From NCBI GenBank assembly GCA_947685225.1, contig CANTUV010000055.1, positions 10,117,501 through 10,181,500 of the forward strand: a stretch of 64,000 bases of DNA. The letters run 5' to 3'. Each line of letters begins with the position of its first letter. The first letter of the stretch is position 1. The translations under genes and the position numbers were made by a program. Origin of the DNA: Garcia nutans (lineage: Eukaryota; Streptophyta; Magnoliopsida; Malpighiales; Euphorbiaceae). Shown here in pieces: positions 1 to 12,489 of this stretch. The notes under the pieces were generated by a model. That model saw only the letters and a program-made list of their open reading frames with translations, did no database searches and had not been told where the DNA came from.

Positions 1-1394
1 CTATAAGATGATTTTGATAGAAATGTTTCTGTAAATTTATGAATACAAATATAAAATCAATAGAAATTCAAACACCAATCTAAATCAATGCAATAATAAT
101 AATAACAAATTAAATAACAAATTAAATCAAGAAAAAAGATTTAGAATAACATGTGAATTTGTGGATTGAAGCACGCCAAATTGCGTTGTCCTTTGAGAGG
201 AAACGGTCCGTCTGCACCGAGTATTGATTAACCACGTCCCTCTCGCAAGATACTTCAATCCGTCGGAATTCTCTTGTGCAGCTAAAAATTCCCCGAACTG
301 ATTATTCTTAATGCTAAAAAAAAAAATTAATGTTTAATAGTAATTAATTAAAGATTCTGAGTTTTGTGAGAGGTGTTGGTTTTTTTCATGTTATCAGAAT
401 TGAAAAAGCAATTAGACAGCAATAGGGTGGACTTCTTTTCTTGATTGGAATTATACAATAATAAGATAATAAAGTAAACTTATTTCTTTGTGAACTGGTC
501 CTTATTTTTCTCCCGTAAAACAATGTTTATATATTTTAAAATATAAACATTAAGTGATCATGTTACAAGATAATGTTAACTCAATTTTTAGGCTAAAAAT
601 TAGATAAGTTACTGGAGAAAAAATAGGCCAAATATCCCACTAACAAGAACTTTTTCGGAAAGCAAAAAACCAACTAAAGATATTCATTCTATAATTTAGA
701 AACTAAACTTTACCAATTCAAAATAAATTAAAATTTTTAATCAAGAAATATGTAACAGATTTATCTTATTACTAATAAATTGGGTACAGGAAGTAGGAAT
801 AATTAAAGAAGAAGTTGAGGGTTGTGGTGTTTCCATGATGAGAGGATTTCTCTTTTGGGCACTAGTGGACCAATTTCTGTCTGGAATCATTGATGTACAT
901 ATTAGTGGGTTTCTAACTTTCAAAGAGCAATTATTCAATTTACAAAGATACAGGATTAGTGCTGAGCAAAACTGCAAGTATAAAAAGTAAATAAATAAAT
1001 ATTTTTATTATCACTTCAACTTGACATATTAGGATGCCAAATTTAAATAAATTAATGGATATGAAAAATATAAAGATTTTTAGAGATCAAGATTTTTTAT
1101 AATATACTAATTCATTTGATTTAAATGAAAAGTTTAAAGTATCGGGATTAAAGATTAAATTGACTATGAGTTTTTAACAAAATGTCCTATTGCAAATTTT
1201 CATTTCCTAGTTTTCTCTTTTGTTTTTTAATTTTTCAAATTTTATTTTTTAACTATTTTCAAATTAAATAAAGAATAAAAAAAGTCTATAAGAATAAAAG
1301 TGAAAAAAAAACTATTATATATATATATTTTAAAATACATGTTTTCTATTTAAAAAACAACTAATAATAGTTTTATAAAATTTAACTATTAACT
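1..1394. other. AT-rich intergenic DNA, no gene recognised
   Basis: Low-complexity A/T sequence with short homopolymers. A block at about 170-310 is less AT-rich than its surroundings and could be a relic of an exon or LTR, but I do not recognise it. The open frame at 741-977 (minus) has no recognisable motif and looks like chance. Confidence 0.6.
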
Positions 1395-1840
1395 AATGGT
1401 GTATTTGTTTAGATTCTAGATTTTTTGTTTTTTTGTTTTTTCAAAATAAAAAGCCATTTTCAGTATTTGTTTTGTATTTTTTAAAAACATGTTTTATGGT
1501 TCTTAAAACTATATTATAATCATTAGAATTTTAATTGTTAAAAAATAAAGAAATAAATTTTAAAAAAAAACAAACATCAAAAACTAACTTTTACGATAAA
1601 TAAAAAAAAGTTTTATTGATATAAAATATTTTATCTAAAAAAAGAGTTTTATCGATATAAAATGCCTTTTCAAAATTAAAACTCTCAAAATCATATTTCA
1701 TATATTTCGTTTTTAGCATAAAAATAGTTTTTATTTAATCAGAAAAATATAAAACTTAAAGATATTACCGAACGCATTTTGATTTTTTTCTTTAAAAAAA
1801 GCTAAATCTAAAAAAATCATTCTGAACTCACCCTAAGGGT
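1395..1840. mobile_element. Tourist-like MITE candidate
   Basis: The left edge reads TAA then TGGTGTATTTGTTTAGAT, and the right edge, reverse-complemented, reads TTA then GGGTGAGTTCAGAATGAT. The two are imperfect inverted termini flanked by TAA/TTA, the duplication made by PIF/Harbinger elements. The interior is AT-rich and non-coding. A second terminus GGGTGAGTTCGG starts immediately after the TAA at about 1841, so two copies may abut. The TIR identity is weak, so the call is tentative. Confidence 0.35.
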
Positions 1841-2101
1841 GAGTTCGGGATAGTTTTTTTTTTATTTTAATTTTTTTTAAAACCAAATAATATAAATAAC
1901 TGAGGATAGTGGTAGTTTTAAGTTTGTGGGAGTTAGCCTTAAATTTCAGTGAAGTATCTTTTTCATTTCTTTTGCAATAACTTATTTCAATTATTTTTAT
2001 TATTATTTGGATATTTTTTAATTGGATTGTTTTATGCGGCGATATTTTTCACTAAAATATTTATTTGGCATGTAGATGGATAATATTTACTTTGCTTTTA
2101 A

Positions 2102-2273
2102 TTAAGTACTTGAATACCACCGAGCGTATAAATCAATTGATAAGGGAGTATTCTAGCTTAACTAGAGGTTTCGAGTTCAATTCCCTAGGTATGTAGCTGG
2201 GTTTGAACTTGGTAGGGAGAGATTTACTGCCCTTGTGGATGATTTATACCAAAAAAAATTAAGTGCTTGAATA
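2102..2273 (+). mobile_element. tRNA-derived SINE with 15-bp target duplications
   Basis: A 142-bp unit (2117-2258) is flanked by TTAAGTACTTGAATA (2102-2116) and TTAAGTGCTTGAATA (2259-2273), a 15-bp target duplication with one mismatch. The unit ends in an A8 tail. Near 2168-2183 is a B-box-like GTTTCGAGTTCAATTCCC, and upstream at about 2127-2147 a weaker A-box-like stretch. These are the internal RNA polymerase III promoter elements expected in a tRNA-head SINE. It has no coding capacity and would depend on LINE machinery in trans. Confidence 0.75.
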
Positions 2274-2798
2274 ATTGACTTTGTAATCGGTCAATAATTG
2301 TATGTAATTCAATGATGGAAATAATTAAGATATACTTAAATTTTATCTTAAAATGTTAAAATTTGAGTTAAAGATTTCGTGAAACACTGTATTTTATAAA
2401 TTTTGAAATAAATGAGTTCTTTATTTTAGTGAAAAGTAATTAATTATATATGCTTACTTAGAAATGACTCTTACTCTTTTGACATTTAGTTTAGATAATT
2501 TAAAGCCTAAGCCTGAAACATATTTAAAAGAATTTTGAAGACGAAATTAAACCTTGCTAAATATGGATAAAAATGATTTAGGTGTTATTTATTGAGCTAA
2601 ATTCTTATATCTTATTTAAACATTGCCACTAATCACCCCCTTTGAGCCAAAATTAAATATATTTATTTTAGCTTATTGTTATTGTTTTAAGTAACCCTAT
2701 GTAAAATATATGAAGATTCGAGTTGAAGATGGAGAGTAATTCTATGTTATTGTTGTCACGAATTAAGAACTCATAAAATTTTAAGTTTGGAAGAAAAA

Positions 2799-2803
<5 letters not shown>

Positions 2804-2876
<73 letters not shown>
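2804..2876. repeat. (AG)n microsatellite, about 36 repeats
   Basis: Uninterrupted AG dinucleotides. The open frame that reads through it on the minus strand is a repeat artefact. Confidence 0.98.
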
Positions 2877-2879
<3 letters not shown>

Positions 2880-3949
2880 AAATACACACTCAAAGAGTGA
2901 AAATAAAATCCCCACTCAAGTATATCAATACAAGGGGTCTAAGCCGAAATTAAAGAAGAAGTCACTCTCTAGAAATTTAAATAAGAAACAATTATGAAGA
3001 ATCAAACTATTCTCAATAGATGATGAACTTGTGTAAAGTTAATTAGCGTCACTTTAGCCTTAACTCTTTTAGGCTAATTACAAGTTTTAAAAGATTTTTT
3101 AATTTTTCTTGAGTTAATGAGGTTTATTAGTGGAGAAAATTTGATTAAACATATGTATAAGATAAAAGAGTTTCTTTTCGAGCTTATTTGAAATCTTTAA
3201 TGAGGGTAGAGGGTATGTGCCTATCTGAAGTGCAATAATTTGTTGTAATTGGCTAACTTATTGGATGAAGGAGGGGGAATGAAGTAAGTACAATTATAAA
3301 ACTGAATTTAAAATTGAATTTTGATATTTTAACTATTTAAATTTATGTAAATGAAAATTTTGAGAATATTTGACATATAATGAGGCATGTTGTGAAGAAT
3401 TTTATTCTTGTTGCTTTTTTTTTTTTGAAGGTTTATTCTTGTTGCTTGAGAACAACCAACGAACTAATAAGTTTAGGAGAGTTGATAAATTCATATTTTG
3501 CATATTTATATTTAATTATTCTTACCGCATTTTTATTCTTATCAATTGAATTTAATATCTTTTCTTTGGTAATTTAATGTCTTTTCTTTGGTGAAGTTAG
3601 AATAATTCTATTTGAAAGCGTATTATCACAAAATATGAGTTTTTGGATAATATGAGCAAGAAGTGATGGAAAATCAAGAGAAACTGAGATGCAATACAAA
3701 AAGGAGTAAATGAGTAAAGAGAAAAAGAAAAATTATTCGCATGGCTATGCAAATCACATTGCATGCCCGTGGGAAATCAACTCAAGGCTGTTTGAAAGAA
3801 AAGAGGAGAAAGAAAGAAGGGCTAAAAGGAAAATGAACTCCACGACTCTGTATGTTAGAAGTGCACAGCCGTGCATATTGAGACGTCTCTACCTATTGAA
3901 GAATTTGTCGAGTTTTAATGTAATGCAATTATGCAAAGGGTATGGGGTC
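2877..3949. other. Intergenic, no gene recognised
   Basis: AT-rich sequence. The short open frames at 3380-3577 and 3710-3952 show no family motif and no convincing gene context. Confidence 0.6.
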
Positions 3950-4930
3950 TAGTATGCACTCTTGTGCGATTGATCTGGCAGCTGAAATTCTTGATTTCTT
4001 AAGGTTTTCCCTAAAAACTGCCCACGAAGTATTTCTTATCAAGTTAGAAGACCTCCAAACCTCTGTATAAAGCAAAGCCTCCTTCTAAGATTAATTATAC
4101 AAGATTTATTCAATTTTCTTTTATGCTTTCAAGATTTTCTTTGGAGAGAGAGAAGGAGGCTTAGCCCTTTGAGAAGTTTAAGATTTCCATTCAATCCAAA
4201 GAAGACTTAAGTTTGATTTACTTCTTTTTATTTCAATGTTTTTAATAGTTTTCTTTAGTTTCTTTGCTAGTTATTTTTTAATTATGTATAACTAAATCCT
4301 AAATTAGGATTAAACTATTCTTTGAATCATATATAGAGAACTTCATGACCATTTGATTTAATAACATTTTTTCTTGACTATTATGTTATCTTTTTGCTTA
4401 TAATAATAATTATTTGATTTGAGATATTGTATAATGGAACGAGAGTGAAAATATAATATTAGTCTAAAAAAAAATTTAAAGTAGTTTTTACTTAAAGATA
4501 AGAAAAATATTTAGAAGGTTATTTAAAAGGTACTCACAAATCTTAGTGAATTAAATTAATTCTTAAGATCACGAAAGTAGAAATAAGAATTAACCTCAAT
4601 ACTAGTTTTAGATCTTAAGAGAAGCTAGAACTTAAATTAGGAGAATTCAACCAATAATAAAAAAAAAGAATAAAATTGGATTAAAACCCAAGAAAATCCA
4701 TAGATTATCAATTTAAGAAGTCTAACCTAAGTTTTTAATCATAAGAGTTAAAATTAAATATACATAGTTCAGTTTGATTAGTTTAATTAAGAATTTAAAA
4801 TAAACTTTATATTCCAAATAATAAATAATTTAGTTGTTTGATATTTAGAATTTAACTTTCTCGTGGGACGATACTCAACTCATCTCTATATTATTTGTTC
4901 ATGACATTATACACATGTAATTAGACTAGA
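3950..4930 (+). repeat. LTR remnant, Tat/Athila gypsy type (tentative)
   Basis: A long AT-rich non-coding stretch ends near 4860-4900 in TCGTGGGACGATACTCAACT and then an ATTATTTG run. This resembles the tail of plant Tat/Athila-type LTRs, where a phrase like 'tgtggattcgatacc' precedes the LTR end. No partner LTR, primer site or polyprotein is nearby. The family assignment is from memory of the tail motif only. Confidence 0.35.
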
Positions 4931-5129
4931 CATAGCGCAACATAACACCATTATGCAAAAGACAAAATATATAACACACTTACTTACAATTAAATGGATT
5001 GAGATTTTTAAATAATATTTGTATGAAAATACCATAAATACTTAGTAATTAGAGCATGCATTTGATTCTAAAATTCTTGTTACAAATAACAAAAGCATGT
5101 TATAAGCCACATAATTATACCTAAATATA

Positions 5130-5620
5130 TTTAACTTATATTTACATATTTATTTTAATGAATATTCATTGAGTTGAACGCTCACGACATTATCTATGGT
5201 TTAATTTTTTTTTTTTTGTAGGTTATATAACTTTGGCTCACTAGAAGCTCCATGCATAGCATAGCAACGAGGTGTGGGAATTGGTTAAGTTAATTTAATT
5301 GCCTAAAATTTATGTGTAAGATGGAATCAAGAGAGTAGTATAGACATGGCATAATCTAGAAAAGTGGCATGAAATAATTAAAGTCTATAAGTGCTATGTG
5401 GCTCATGTACATATGTTTGGAATATAATGTAGTCAGCATGAAATGATTAGGGATTATAAAAATAGAGAATAAAGGAATTTTCTAGAACAATATTCTAGGG
5501 CTCACTAAGTAATTTATAACTATAATCGCAATATAATCTTAAGGAATATAAATATTAAGGAATATAATAATGTTGACTCAGGGTTAGTTTAAGTTAGAAT
5601 GTAACAATTAAAAAAATAAT
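5130..5620 (+). repeat. 3' part of a Tekay-like gypsy LTR (tentative)
   Basis: ATTCATTGAGTTGAACGCTC, then a T tract and TTTGTAGGTTAT, resembles the late portion of plant Tekay/Del LTRs ('cactgag...gctcac...tttgcaggt'). It ends near AGAATGTAACAA at 5607-5618. It could be the downstream counterpart of the LTR type seen at 17.9-19.6 kb. It is heavily decayed. Confidence 0.3.
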
Positions 5621-6464
5621 TTAACCCTCATGCATGCATGATATATTGGTGTTGGTTCTTCTGACTTAGAAAGAATGTCTGTTAAGGATTCTATGAGGTT
5701 TCTAGTGGCCTTAAACTAACTTGGACTCTAGGATTGTTGTGTGACCTAAAGTCGAGGCATGATAGTAATAAGAATTTATCCTAAAACACATTATGTTTTG
5801 ATAATGTTTTGTGTTAGTAAAATGAAAAATAATAGATTCAAGTTTTAATATCATTAAAACACGCTAGGACAACAATATACATAAAATAATATAATTTATA
5901 TTTAATCGAGTGATTATTATTTCAATTTTTTTAAAAAAATAAAGCTAATGTAATTTTAAATAGACTTGCCTAAAGATAAATTTCACATAATTATGAATAG
6001 ATTCATATGCATCAATTTCACATTAATTTCACATATGTGGAAAAGAAACCTCATTATGATAAATATTACAGAGTACATCAATTAAGAAAGTAAAAAAAAA
6101 TAGTAGGACACATAAATACATTGTTATATTTTGTACAATTAAAATGCTCTTATGTAAAAAGATAAATAAGGATATTTTTTTTTCAAAATCACCAAAATGC
6201 CACACAAAAATACTAAATACATACTATTTCTTTTAAAACTTATTTCTTCAAATATTTTTCATATTCTAACCAATTCTATCAATAAACCCTAACTCTACAA
6301 AATTCTTCAAGCCTCCTCATTCTCTTCATTTAGTATTCTCATTATTATTTTCACAAGTTTTTAAGATAATGGCATGCTACAACAATAATTCATATACAAA
6401 TGATGAGTTTAAGGTATGCAAAATGGATTTTTTTTTTGCAATTTAACTACTATATTTAAGTGAC
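5621..6464. other. Intergenic, no gene recognised
   Basis: AT-rich. A slightly pyrimidine-rich patch near 6290-6360 has the look of a plant 5' leader, but no supported reading frame follows it. Confidence 0.5.
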
Positions 6465-6690
6465 AAGTAGTCAATTTTGGACTGCCAACCACGTGTCATT
6501 TAGTCGGCAGTAACAGCCAACTATATTACAATGGCCAACCAAATAAAAGATAGTCAGCCATTGTGAATGACCAAATAAATATTTGTCGGCCACAATGTAA
6601 TTTTTATTGACTATAATGGTCGATCATATGCATAGCGATGGCCGACCATATTACATTTGGTTGATTATTTTAGTTGATCAAATATCTATT
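6465..6690. repeat. CACTA-like subterminal repeat cluster
   Basis: Short motifs of the type GGCCGACCA / TGGTCGATCA / GTCGGCCACA recur at least eight times in both orientations within about 220 bp. Such clusters of CGGTC-type words are typical of the subterminal regions of CACTA (En/Spm) transposons. Neither a CACTA terminus nor a transposase is visible, so this is a relic or coincidence of that pattern. Confidence 0.35.
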
Positions 6691-7185
6691 TAATTTTATA
6701 TTATGGGATATAATTTTATGTATATGTTATATAATTTTATTTGTATTTTATATAGAATGATGATAAAATAGTAATTATTAATTATACCCATAATTTTATC
6801 ATACTTCAAATAATCTAAATATGATACTTATTATATTACTGTAATTAAATATTATGTGATTATAAATATATTTAATGTTGCCCTAATAATACATTATTTT
6901 CGCCATAGATATTTAATGATAAAGATGTTTTTGATATCGTAGGTTCGTGCTACAACGAAGCAATTTGATCTTGTAATAGTAACAAAATATTTCAACATCT
7001 TTTAAGTTAAAAAGAAAATTGCAAATGCTAAATTATGAAAGAAGTGAATATGTTTTATAAATTTATGCCATTTAGTTAGTGTTTATTTAAAACATGGATC
7101 CCCTATTCTACATAAAAGTGCCTTTTATAAGTATATTTTTGCACTTTCTATGAAATTGACGTTATATAATTTTTAACTACTATGA
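6691..7185. other. AT-rich intergenic, nothing recognised
   Basis: No motif, long frame or repeat structure could be supported here. Confidence 0.6.
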
Positions 7186-7625
7186 ACCAGTTTGGCACTG
7201 CTTATGATTCATATTTGTAAAAGTTCTATTTTAAAAATTACTATTTTTAAAATCACTTAACTGTTTGATAAATATAATTTAAAAATAAATTTTGAACTCA
7301 TAAGCAGTTTATTTATATTTGGTAAAATTATCTTTGAAAATGATTTATTAAAATAAAATGATAAATAAGGGCACATTTAAAATTAGGAATAGAATAAGAA
7401 AGAAAATAGGGGTATTATTCTATTTATAATAAGTAAATCAGTTATTTTTAACAAAAATTAAGGATATTTTTGTTCAAATAATTTTTAAAAACTGCTACCC
7501 GAATAATCTAAAAAACAGCTTTGTTGAAAAACATCATTTTTCAACTTCTCAGAGTAGCTGGTTTTTAGCTATAAGAATAATAACTTTTTTTAAAAAAAAT
7601 TAAACATCACCAAACGCTATAAAAT
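7186..7625. mobile_element. MITE candidate
   Basis: The left end has AGTTTGGCACTGCTTATG and the right end, reverse-complemented, has CGTTTGGTGATGTTTAA. The interior is A/T-rich with matching inverted stretches (AAAAACTGCTACCC against AACTCATAAGCAG). This layout is common to plant MITEs of the 'GTTTGGCA' type. No clean target duplication was found. Confidence 0.35.
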
Positions 7626-7732
7626 TAGCTTTTCGTAAAAAAAAAAAAGCTTTTCACATGTGCATTGTTTTCATATGTGAACAATCTTTCTTTAGCCAAA
7701 TCTCCTTTTTTTGAATCTTTATCAATTTAAAA

Positions 7733-8060
7733 TGAAGATAAACAAAATGGAAAATAGAGCGGGCAGTAGGAGAAACCCAGAAGACTCATCGGGTTCCCAT
7801 TCTCAATTTGATCGGAAATCCATCATTCAGGCTTCTCCCTTGTCTCTCAAATCTGTAAAAGTTTAGCCTTTATCTTTCTTTTTACCCTTTGTTGTTCTGG
7901 TGTTACTGAAGTACTTGTTTGCTAATTCTTTGTTCTGGTTGTTGATTCTGTTGTTATTTTGGGTTTTTGCAGCTGTTATTGCACGATTGGTAGCTCGTTA
8001 AGGCTGAGGGCAAGAGAATTGCTGTTGCGGGATTTGCTTCAACAGGGTACGATTTATCTA
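7733..8060 (+). other. Gene-like fragment: possible start exon plus second exon
   Basis: Composition rises above the AT-rich surroundings. An ATG at 7733 opens about 38 codons (starting MKINKMENRAGSRRN) up to a possible donor CT|GTAAAAG. A good acceptor, TTTTTGCAG, ends near 7971, and the next segment in one frame gives CYCTIGSSLRLRARELLLR before a possible donor at about 8048. The phases of the two pieces do not join cleanly. I do not recognise the protein. Copia-1 begins 240 bp downstream, so if this was a gene the insertion probably split it. It could equally be chance. Confidence 0.25.
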
Positions 8061-8301
8061 CTTATTTATTTTTCAACCTTGAGTGCCTCTGTGGCCGATT
8101 TTGGAAAATTTTCAAGACCAAATTGGGTATGATTGAATTGTGACAGAGGAATTTAGTCATAAGTATATAATTCTATTTACACAAGGTGCGAATTGATCAT
8201 TTCTGATTATGGCTGCAATCTACTGCAAAAGATTATGTCGATATGTTCTTTTGTTCTTTGGTTGTGTTTAAATAAGATTTATAATATATCTGACTCCCTT
8301 T

Positions 8302-8439
8302 TAATACAGATATTATTTGCTTCTTGGTCCACGTTGGTTAACATCTGTTGACTGAGTGGTTATAGGTTAGTGACAGCTGTTAGAGTTTGCAACTGTATTC
8401 TTTGTTAATTGTGTAAATAGTTGGTTAGAGTAGCTGGTT
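8302..8439 (+). repeat. Copia-1 5' LTR, truncated
   Basis: Closely matches the first about 140 bp of the 3' LTR at 16639 (for example GGTTAACATCTGTTGACTGA in both). Homology stops near 8439, so the LTR tail, primer-binding site and much of gag are deleted or unrecognisable. Confidence 0.85.
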
Positions 8440-8986
8440 CGTTAGCAGATAAGGTAATGGTTCTTTTCAAAGAACTTATAATACTAATCAGCAGATAAGC
8501 TAGGCTATAAGAAGACCCTTTAATAACAGCAGCCTAACAACAAAACCCGTGTGCACTGTCTATGGCTATACAATTGATGTCTGTTACAAGAAACATTGGT
8601 ACCCCCATGTTTTAAGCTAAAGCCAACAAAGTTTGCTAATCAAGTTGAGAGATTTAGTGAAGACACAAGAAAATGTAGCTACTGATGAGGATGTTTTTCA
8701 TAATCTTGATCTGTTGGACACTAGCAAGAACTCCTCAAATGCATCACCAACTGCTGTTCAAAGAATTGATTTCAATCAGATGGCTCTCACTTAAGAACAA
8801 GTTTCACAATTAATGAACGTCCTTTTAACATTCTATTACCATACCTAATAACTGCAAAATAAACACTGTTACTGCATCTTATGTACCTAATACCATTCAA
8901 CATTCACCAAGTAAACACAATGTTTCTTGTCTCACAGTACCAAATGCACAAAATCAGACTTGGATCATTGACTCAGGGGCCACGGA
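8440..8986 (+). pseudogene. Copia-1 gag remnant and start of protease
   Basis: Most of this stretch has no open frame and gag is reduced to an unrecognisable remnant. The last 30 bases read TWIIDSGAT in frame, the aspartic protease active-site signature (D-S-G) of copia polyproteins. The frame is interrupted right after this by the hAT insertion and resumes at 13411. Confidence 0.75.
8979..8986. repeat. hAT target duplication, left copy (GCCACGGA)
   Basis: Eight bases identical to 13411-13418. An 8-bp duplication is diagnostic of hAT insertion. Confidence 0.95.
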
Positions 8987-9096
8987 CAGTGGCGGAACCA
9001 GAGACTTGTTGAGGGGGGGGCAAAATTACCAAGAGAAAAAAATTACAGACGAATTATGAATAAAATTGAATATTTAATATTACAATAGTTCAACAA

Positions 9097-11617
9097 TTAA
9101 TTTACATTAGTAGATTGACTACACCTAAGAGGTGGTAATTGTATTCTACGAGTTTGCATTTTTTGAAAACGTTGCATAATAGCTTCATTTTCAATTTTTA
9201 CAAAAATTTCCTTCTCCACATAACACACCAAGCAATCGGTCAGAAAATCATCTCCCATTTTATTGCGCAAATCCGTCTTGATAATGTTCATTGTTGAAAA
9301 AGCTCTCTCAACAGTGCCGTTGCAACAGGTAAGACTAAAGCTAACTTGACAAGCAGATATACCAAATGAAACATAATGTCATAACCTGTCTCAACCATTT
9401 TCTGAGCAAGAGTTCCAATGTCATGGAGGTCAGAGAAAGCTGTATTCCTTCTTACATCAGCAATGTAGGTCTTAAGTTGATCTTCAAGTATCATTCGATC
9501 AGTATTGGAGAAATCATTTGGATATAGTTCAGCAAGACGAAGTAATCGAGATCGCTTGAAGTTGGAGAATGAATTTATAGGTGAAAGACAAGCAATGCAT
9601 AAAAGCAATTCCGAACTTGTTTCTGTAAACCGATTTTCCATTTCTTGTGTAATAAAATCAACAACCTATTATTGAATAAAAGAAAATTAAGTTGTATTAT
9701 AGAAATTTATAGTATCATAATACGAAGAAGAATAATTACCTGACAAAATATTTCCACTCGAAAGTAGTGATAATAAGTAATAGGAATACCAGCACGCTTA
9801 GAACGTAGACGACCCGGAAAATTATCTTCCATATTAGGGACCGTGACATCATGATCTATGCAAAAATCATTAACATCTTGTAATAATTCATCCCATCCAT
9901 TTTCCCTGAAGTCTTGCAATTGCAGTTTGACCGTTTCAATTAAATGTACAGCATTGTCCATGCATTGATCCTTTCGTTGTAAGACTTGAGATAGATCATT
10001 TGTCAGTCCTAAAACTGTCTTCATTAAGTAAGTAATGAAAATAAAATCATCACTTTCCATTTTATCAATCAAGCCCACAGCTGTCCCTTGAGTTCTTTGT
10101 TCAACTCCATCGTCTATTATGTTTTCAAGAACCGCTTTCACTGCTGACCACATAGACAGAAGCCGCACAATTGTTTTATAATGAGAACCCCAACGCGTGT
10201 CACCGGGTCGAGCCAAACTTGTTTCTTGATGTAATCCTCTTCCTGATTGAATATCACCTCTTTCCAAACGTTGAACGATTTCATCATGCTGTTTTTGACG
10301 GAGAGCATCTCTCCTTTTACATGAAACTCCAACCATATTCACAATCATTGTAACATATTCAAAAAAATTACTCACATATCTATTGCTCCTCGCTGCTGCT
10401 ACAAGCACTAATTGGAGTTGATGAGCGAAACAATGAATATATCTTGCTTGGGGATTTTCATTTAAAATGAGGGTTTTTAACCCATTGAATTCACCTCGCA
10501 TATTAGAAGCCCCATCATAACCTTGGCCTCGAACTCTACTTAGTGACAACCCATGTTTTGCAAAGAAATCTTCAAGTGCACTTTTTAAAGACAATGCAGA
10601 TGTGTCACTCACATGTACCACTCCAACTAATCACTCCATCACTTGTCCCAACTTGTTAACATATCTCAATACCACAGCCATTTGTTCTTTTACAGAATTA
10701 TCACGAGCCTCATCAATTAATATAGAGTAAAAGTCATCACCAACGTCCTTAATAATAGTTAGTGTTGTTTCTAAAGCACAAGCACTCACTATTTGTTTCT
10801 GGATATGTGGAGAAGTGAGTTGATTATTACCAGAAGCATTTGAATTAACTACATTTCCAACATCAATATTGTGTTGACTGTACCAATTGAGAAGTTCAAG
10901 AAAATTACCCCGGCAAAAAGACTTTTCTGACTCATCATGTCCTCGAAAAGCTAGGCCATTTGCTAAAAGAAAACGTATACAGTCAACAACAGCTGTCAAA
11001 CGTGTCCGATAATGCCTCTCTTGCTCTTGGCTGTGGGGAAGATAATATATGAGACACACTTTGTCTTTGATTTTTGAAACCAACATATAGTACTCTTGCA
11101 TTATTGTGTGGACTATTGGAACCACCAACGTGTTCATTAAATCTCTCCGTGGCCTTTTTCCAATTGCGAAATCTAATTTCTGTGAATACATTGTCTCCTC
11201 GTTTTGATCCTCTATTCGAACTAAAAAGATAACACCAGAAACAAAATGCTGCATCTTTGGAAATACTGTATTCCAACCACTCAAATTTAGAGTACCAATT
11301 CTCTCTAAAACTCCTCATAATGTTTCCAAATTCTGTTTGGGGAAAATTATGGCCACGTGGTTGGCAAGGACCTTTAGCCACATATTGTCTTCTAATATCA
11401 TCCATAATCTCAACATCAAACTCATAAATAGGTTTACGCAATGCGGGGTCACCCACAATATAATCAAAACTAATATTCGGACGCCTTATATCATCACTAG
11501 ATACCTCCTGACTTGCATGACTACTCAATGTAGGGATCGGTGTCGAAATAGGGATATTAGAGGATTCACCATATTCATTTCGTATTCTCTTAGTCTTGAT
11601 CACAAATTTATCCATAT
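9097..11617 (-). pseudogene. hAT transposase pseudogene (TTF zinc finger / DUF4371 type)
   Basis: Reads leftward from the ATG at 11615, which sits two bases after a splice acceptor. In order: an N-terminal part typical of zf-TTF proteins (KDAAFCFWCYLF, then HVGGSNSPHNNA), a DUF4371-like part (YRTRLTAVVDCIRFLLANG, then RGHDESEKS), the RNase H-like catalytic core (LIDEARDNS; RGQGYDGASNMRGEFNGLK), and a C-terminal hAT dimerisation segment (MNIIKTDLRNKMGDD). An intron fits at about 9668-9741 with GT/AG ends. Defects: a frameshift near 11030-11060, an in-frame TGA at about 10631, and a second frameshift near 9300 in the motif that normally supplies the catalytic glutamate. The related plant proteins are annotated as zinc finger MYM-type protein 1-like. 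Confidence 0.9.
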
Positions 11618-12489
11618 CTGTTCAATTTAGAATTAGTTTAACCTAAATTATATTCAGCATTTTAAACAATAACAAGACATTAAATTGCATTTTATATTTA
11701 AAACCTAATAACAATTCACAAAACACTAACAAAAGCAATTAATTCAACATAATCACAACACATATCATTTTAATTAAATTATTATAATTAATTAAAATTC
11801 AAATAAACAACAATATATATTTATATAGAAAATAAATTATCAATTTTTACCTAAATCTTAATAATCACAAATACAAATAATAAAAATAAATTCAATTAAT
11901 ACAACATAATTAATAAATTAGATTCTATATTTAAAAACCATATTGATTAAATTATACAACATAATTAATAAATTAATACAACATAATTCAATTAATACAA
12001 CATAATTAATAAATTATCAATTTAAATTATACAACATAATTAATAAATCTATTTTACATATAAAAAAATCACCATTTTTTAAATCACCATTTTTTAAATC
12101 ACCATTTTTTTACTCACCATATAAAAAAATCACCATTTTTTAAATCACCATTTTTTAACCTAAAAAAAATTATCATAAATTCACAAATCACAATAAATTT
12201 AATTAATTTAACTAATTAATAAACTATATTCTACATTTAAAACCCAAAATATAATCTATTTTATAAATAAAAAAATCACCAAATATTTACCTAAAATAAA
12301 AATTATCAAATCTCCAATTTTTAACCTAAAAATAATTATCATAAATTCACAAAACTATATTCTATATTTAAAATTAAAACCCAATATATAATCTAAATCT
12401 TCAATATTATTAACCTAAATTATAATAATTACAAAAAAAAAACAAATTAAATAATAAAATTAAAAAAAAATTACAGAAATTTAAAATAC
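11618..12489 (-). other. Probable 5'-leader intron of the hAT transposase
   Basis: Read on the minus strand, CAG|GTATTTTAA at 12490/12489 is a good donor and TTGAACAG|AT just before the start codon (11618) is a good acceptor. The 872 bp between are extremely AT-rich and have no coding potential. A non-coding first exon in the GC-rich end followed by this intron is the simplest reading. Confidence 0.6.
12061..12160. repeat. Minisatellite inside the hAT intron
   Basis: AAATCACCATTTTTT (15 bp) is repeated about five times with small changes, part of the AT-rich leader intron. Confidence 0.85.

Noticed and set aside
2150..2230. A functional tRNA gene.
   Set aside because: Only box-like words are conserved; no cloverleaf with anticodon and acceptor stem can be folded, and the unit has SINE hallmarks.
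2668..2889. 73-aa Ser/Leu-rich open frame on the minus strand.
   Set aside because: Produced entirely by the (AG)n microsatellite.
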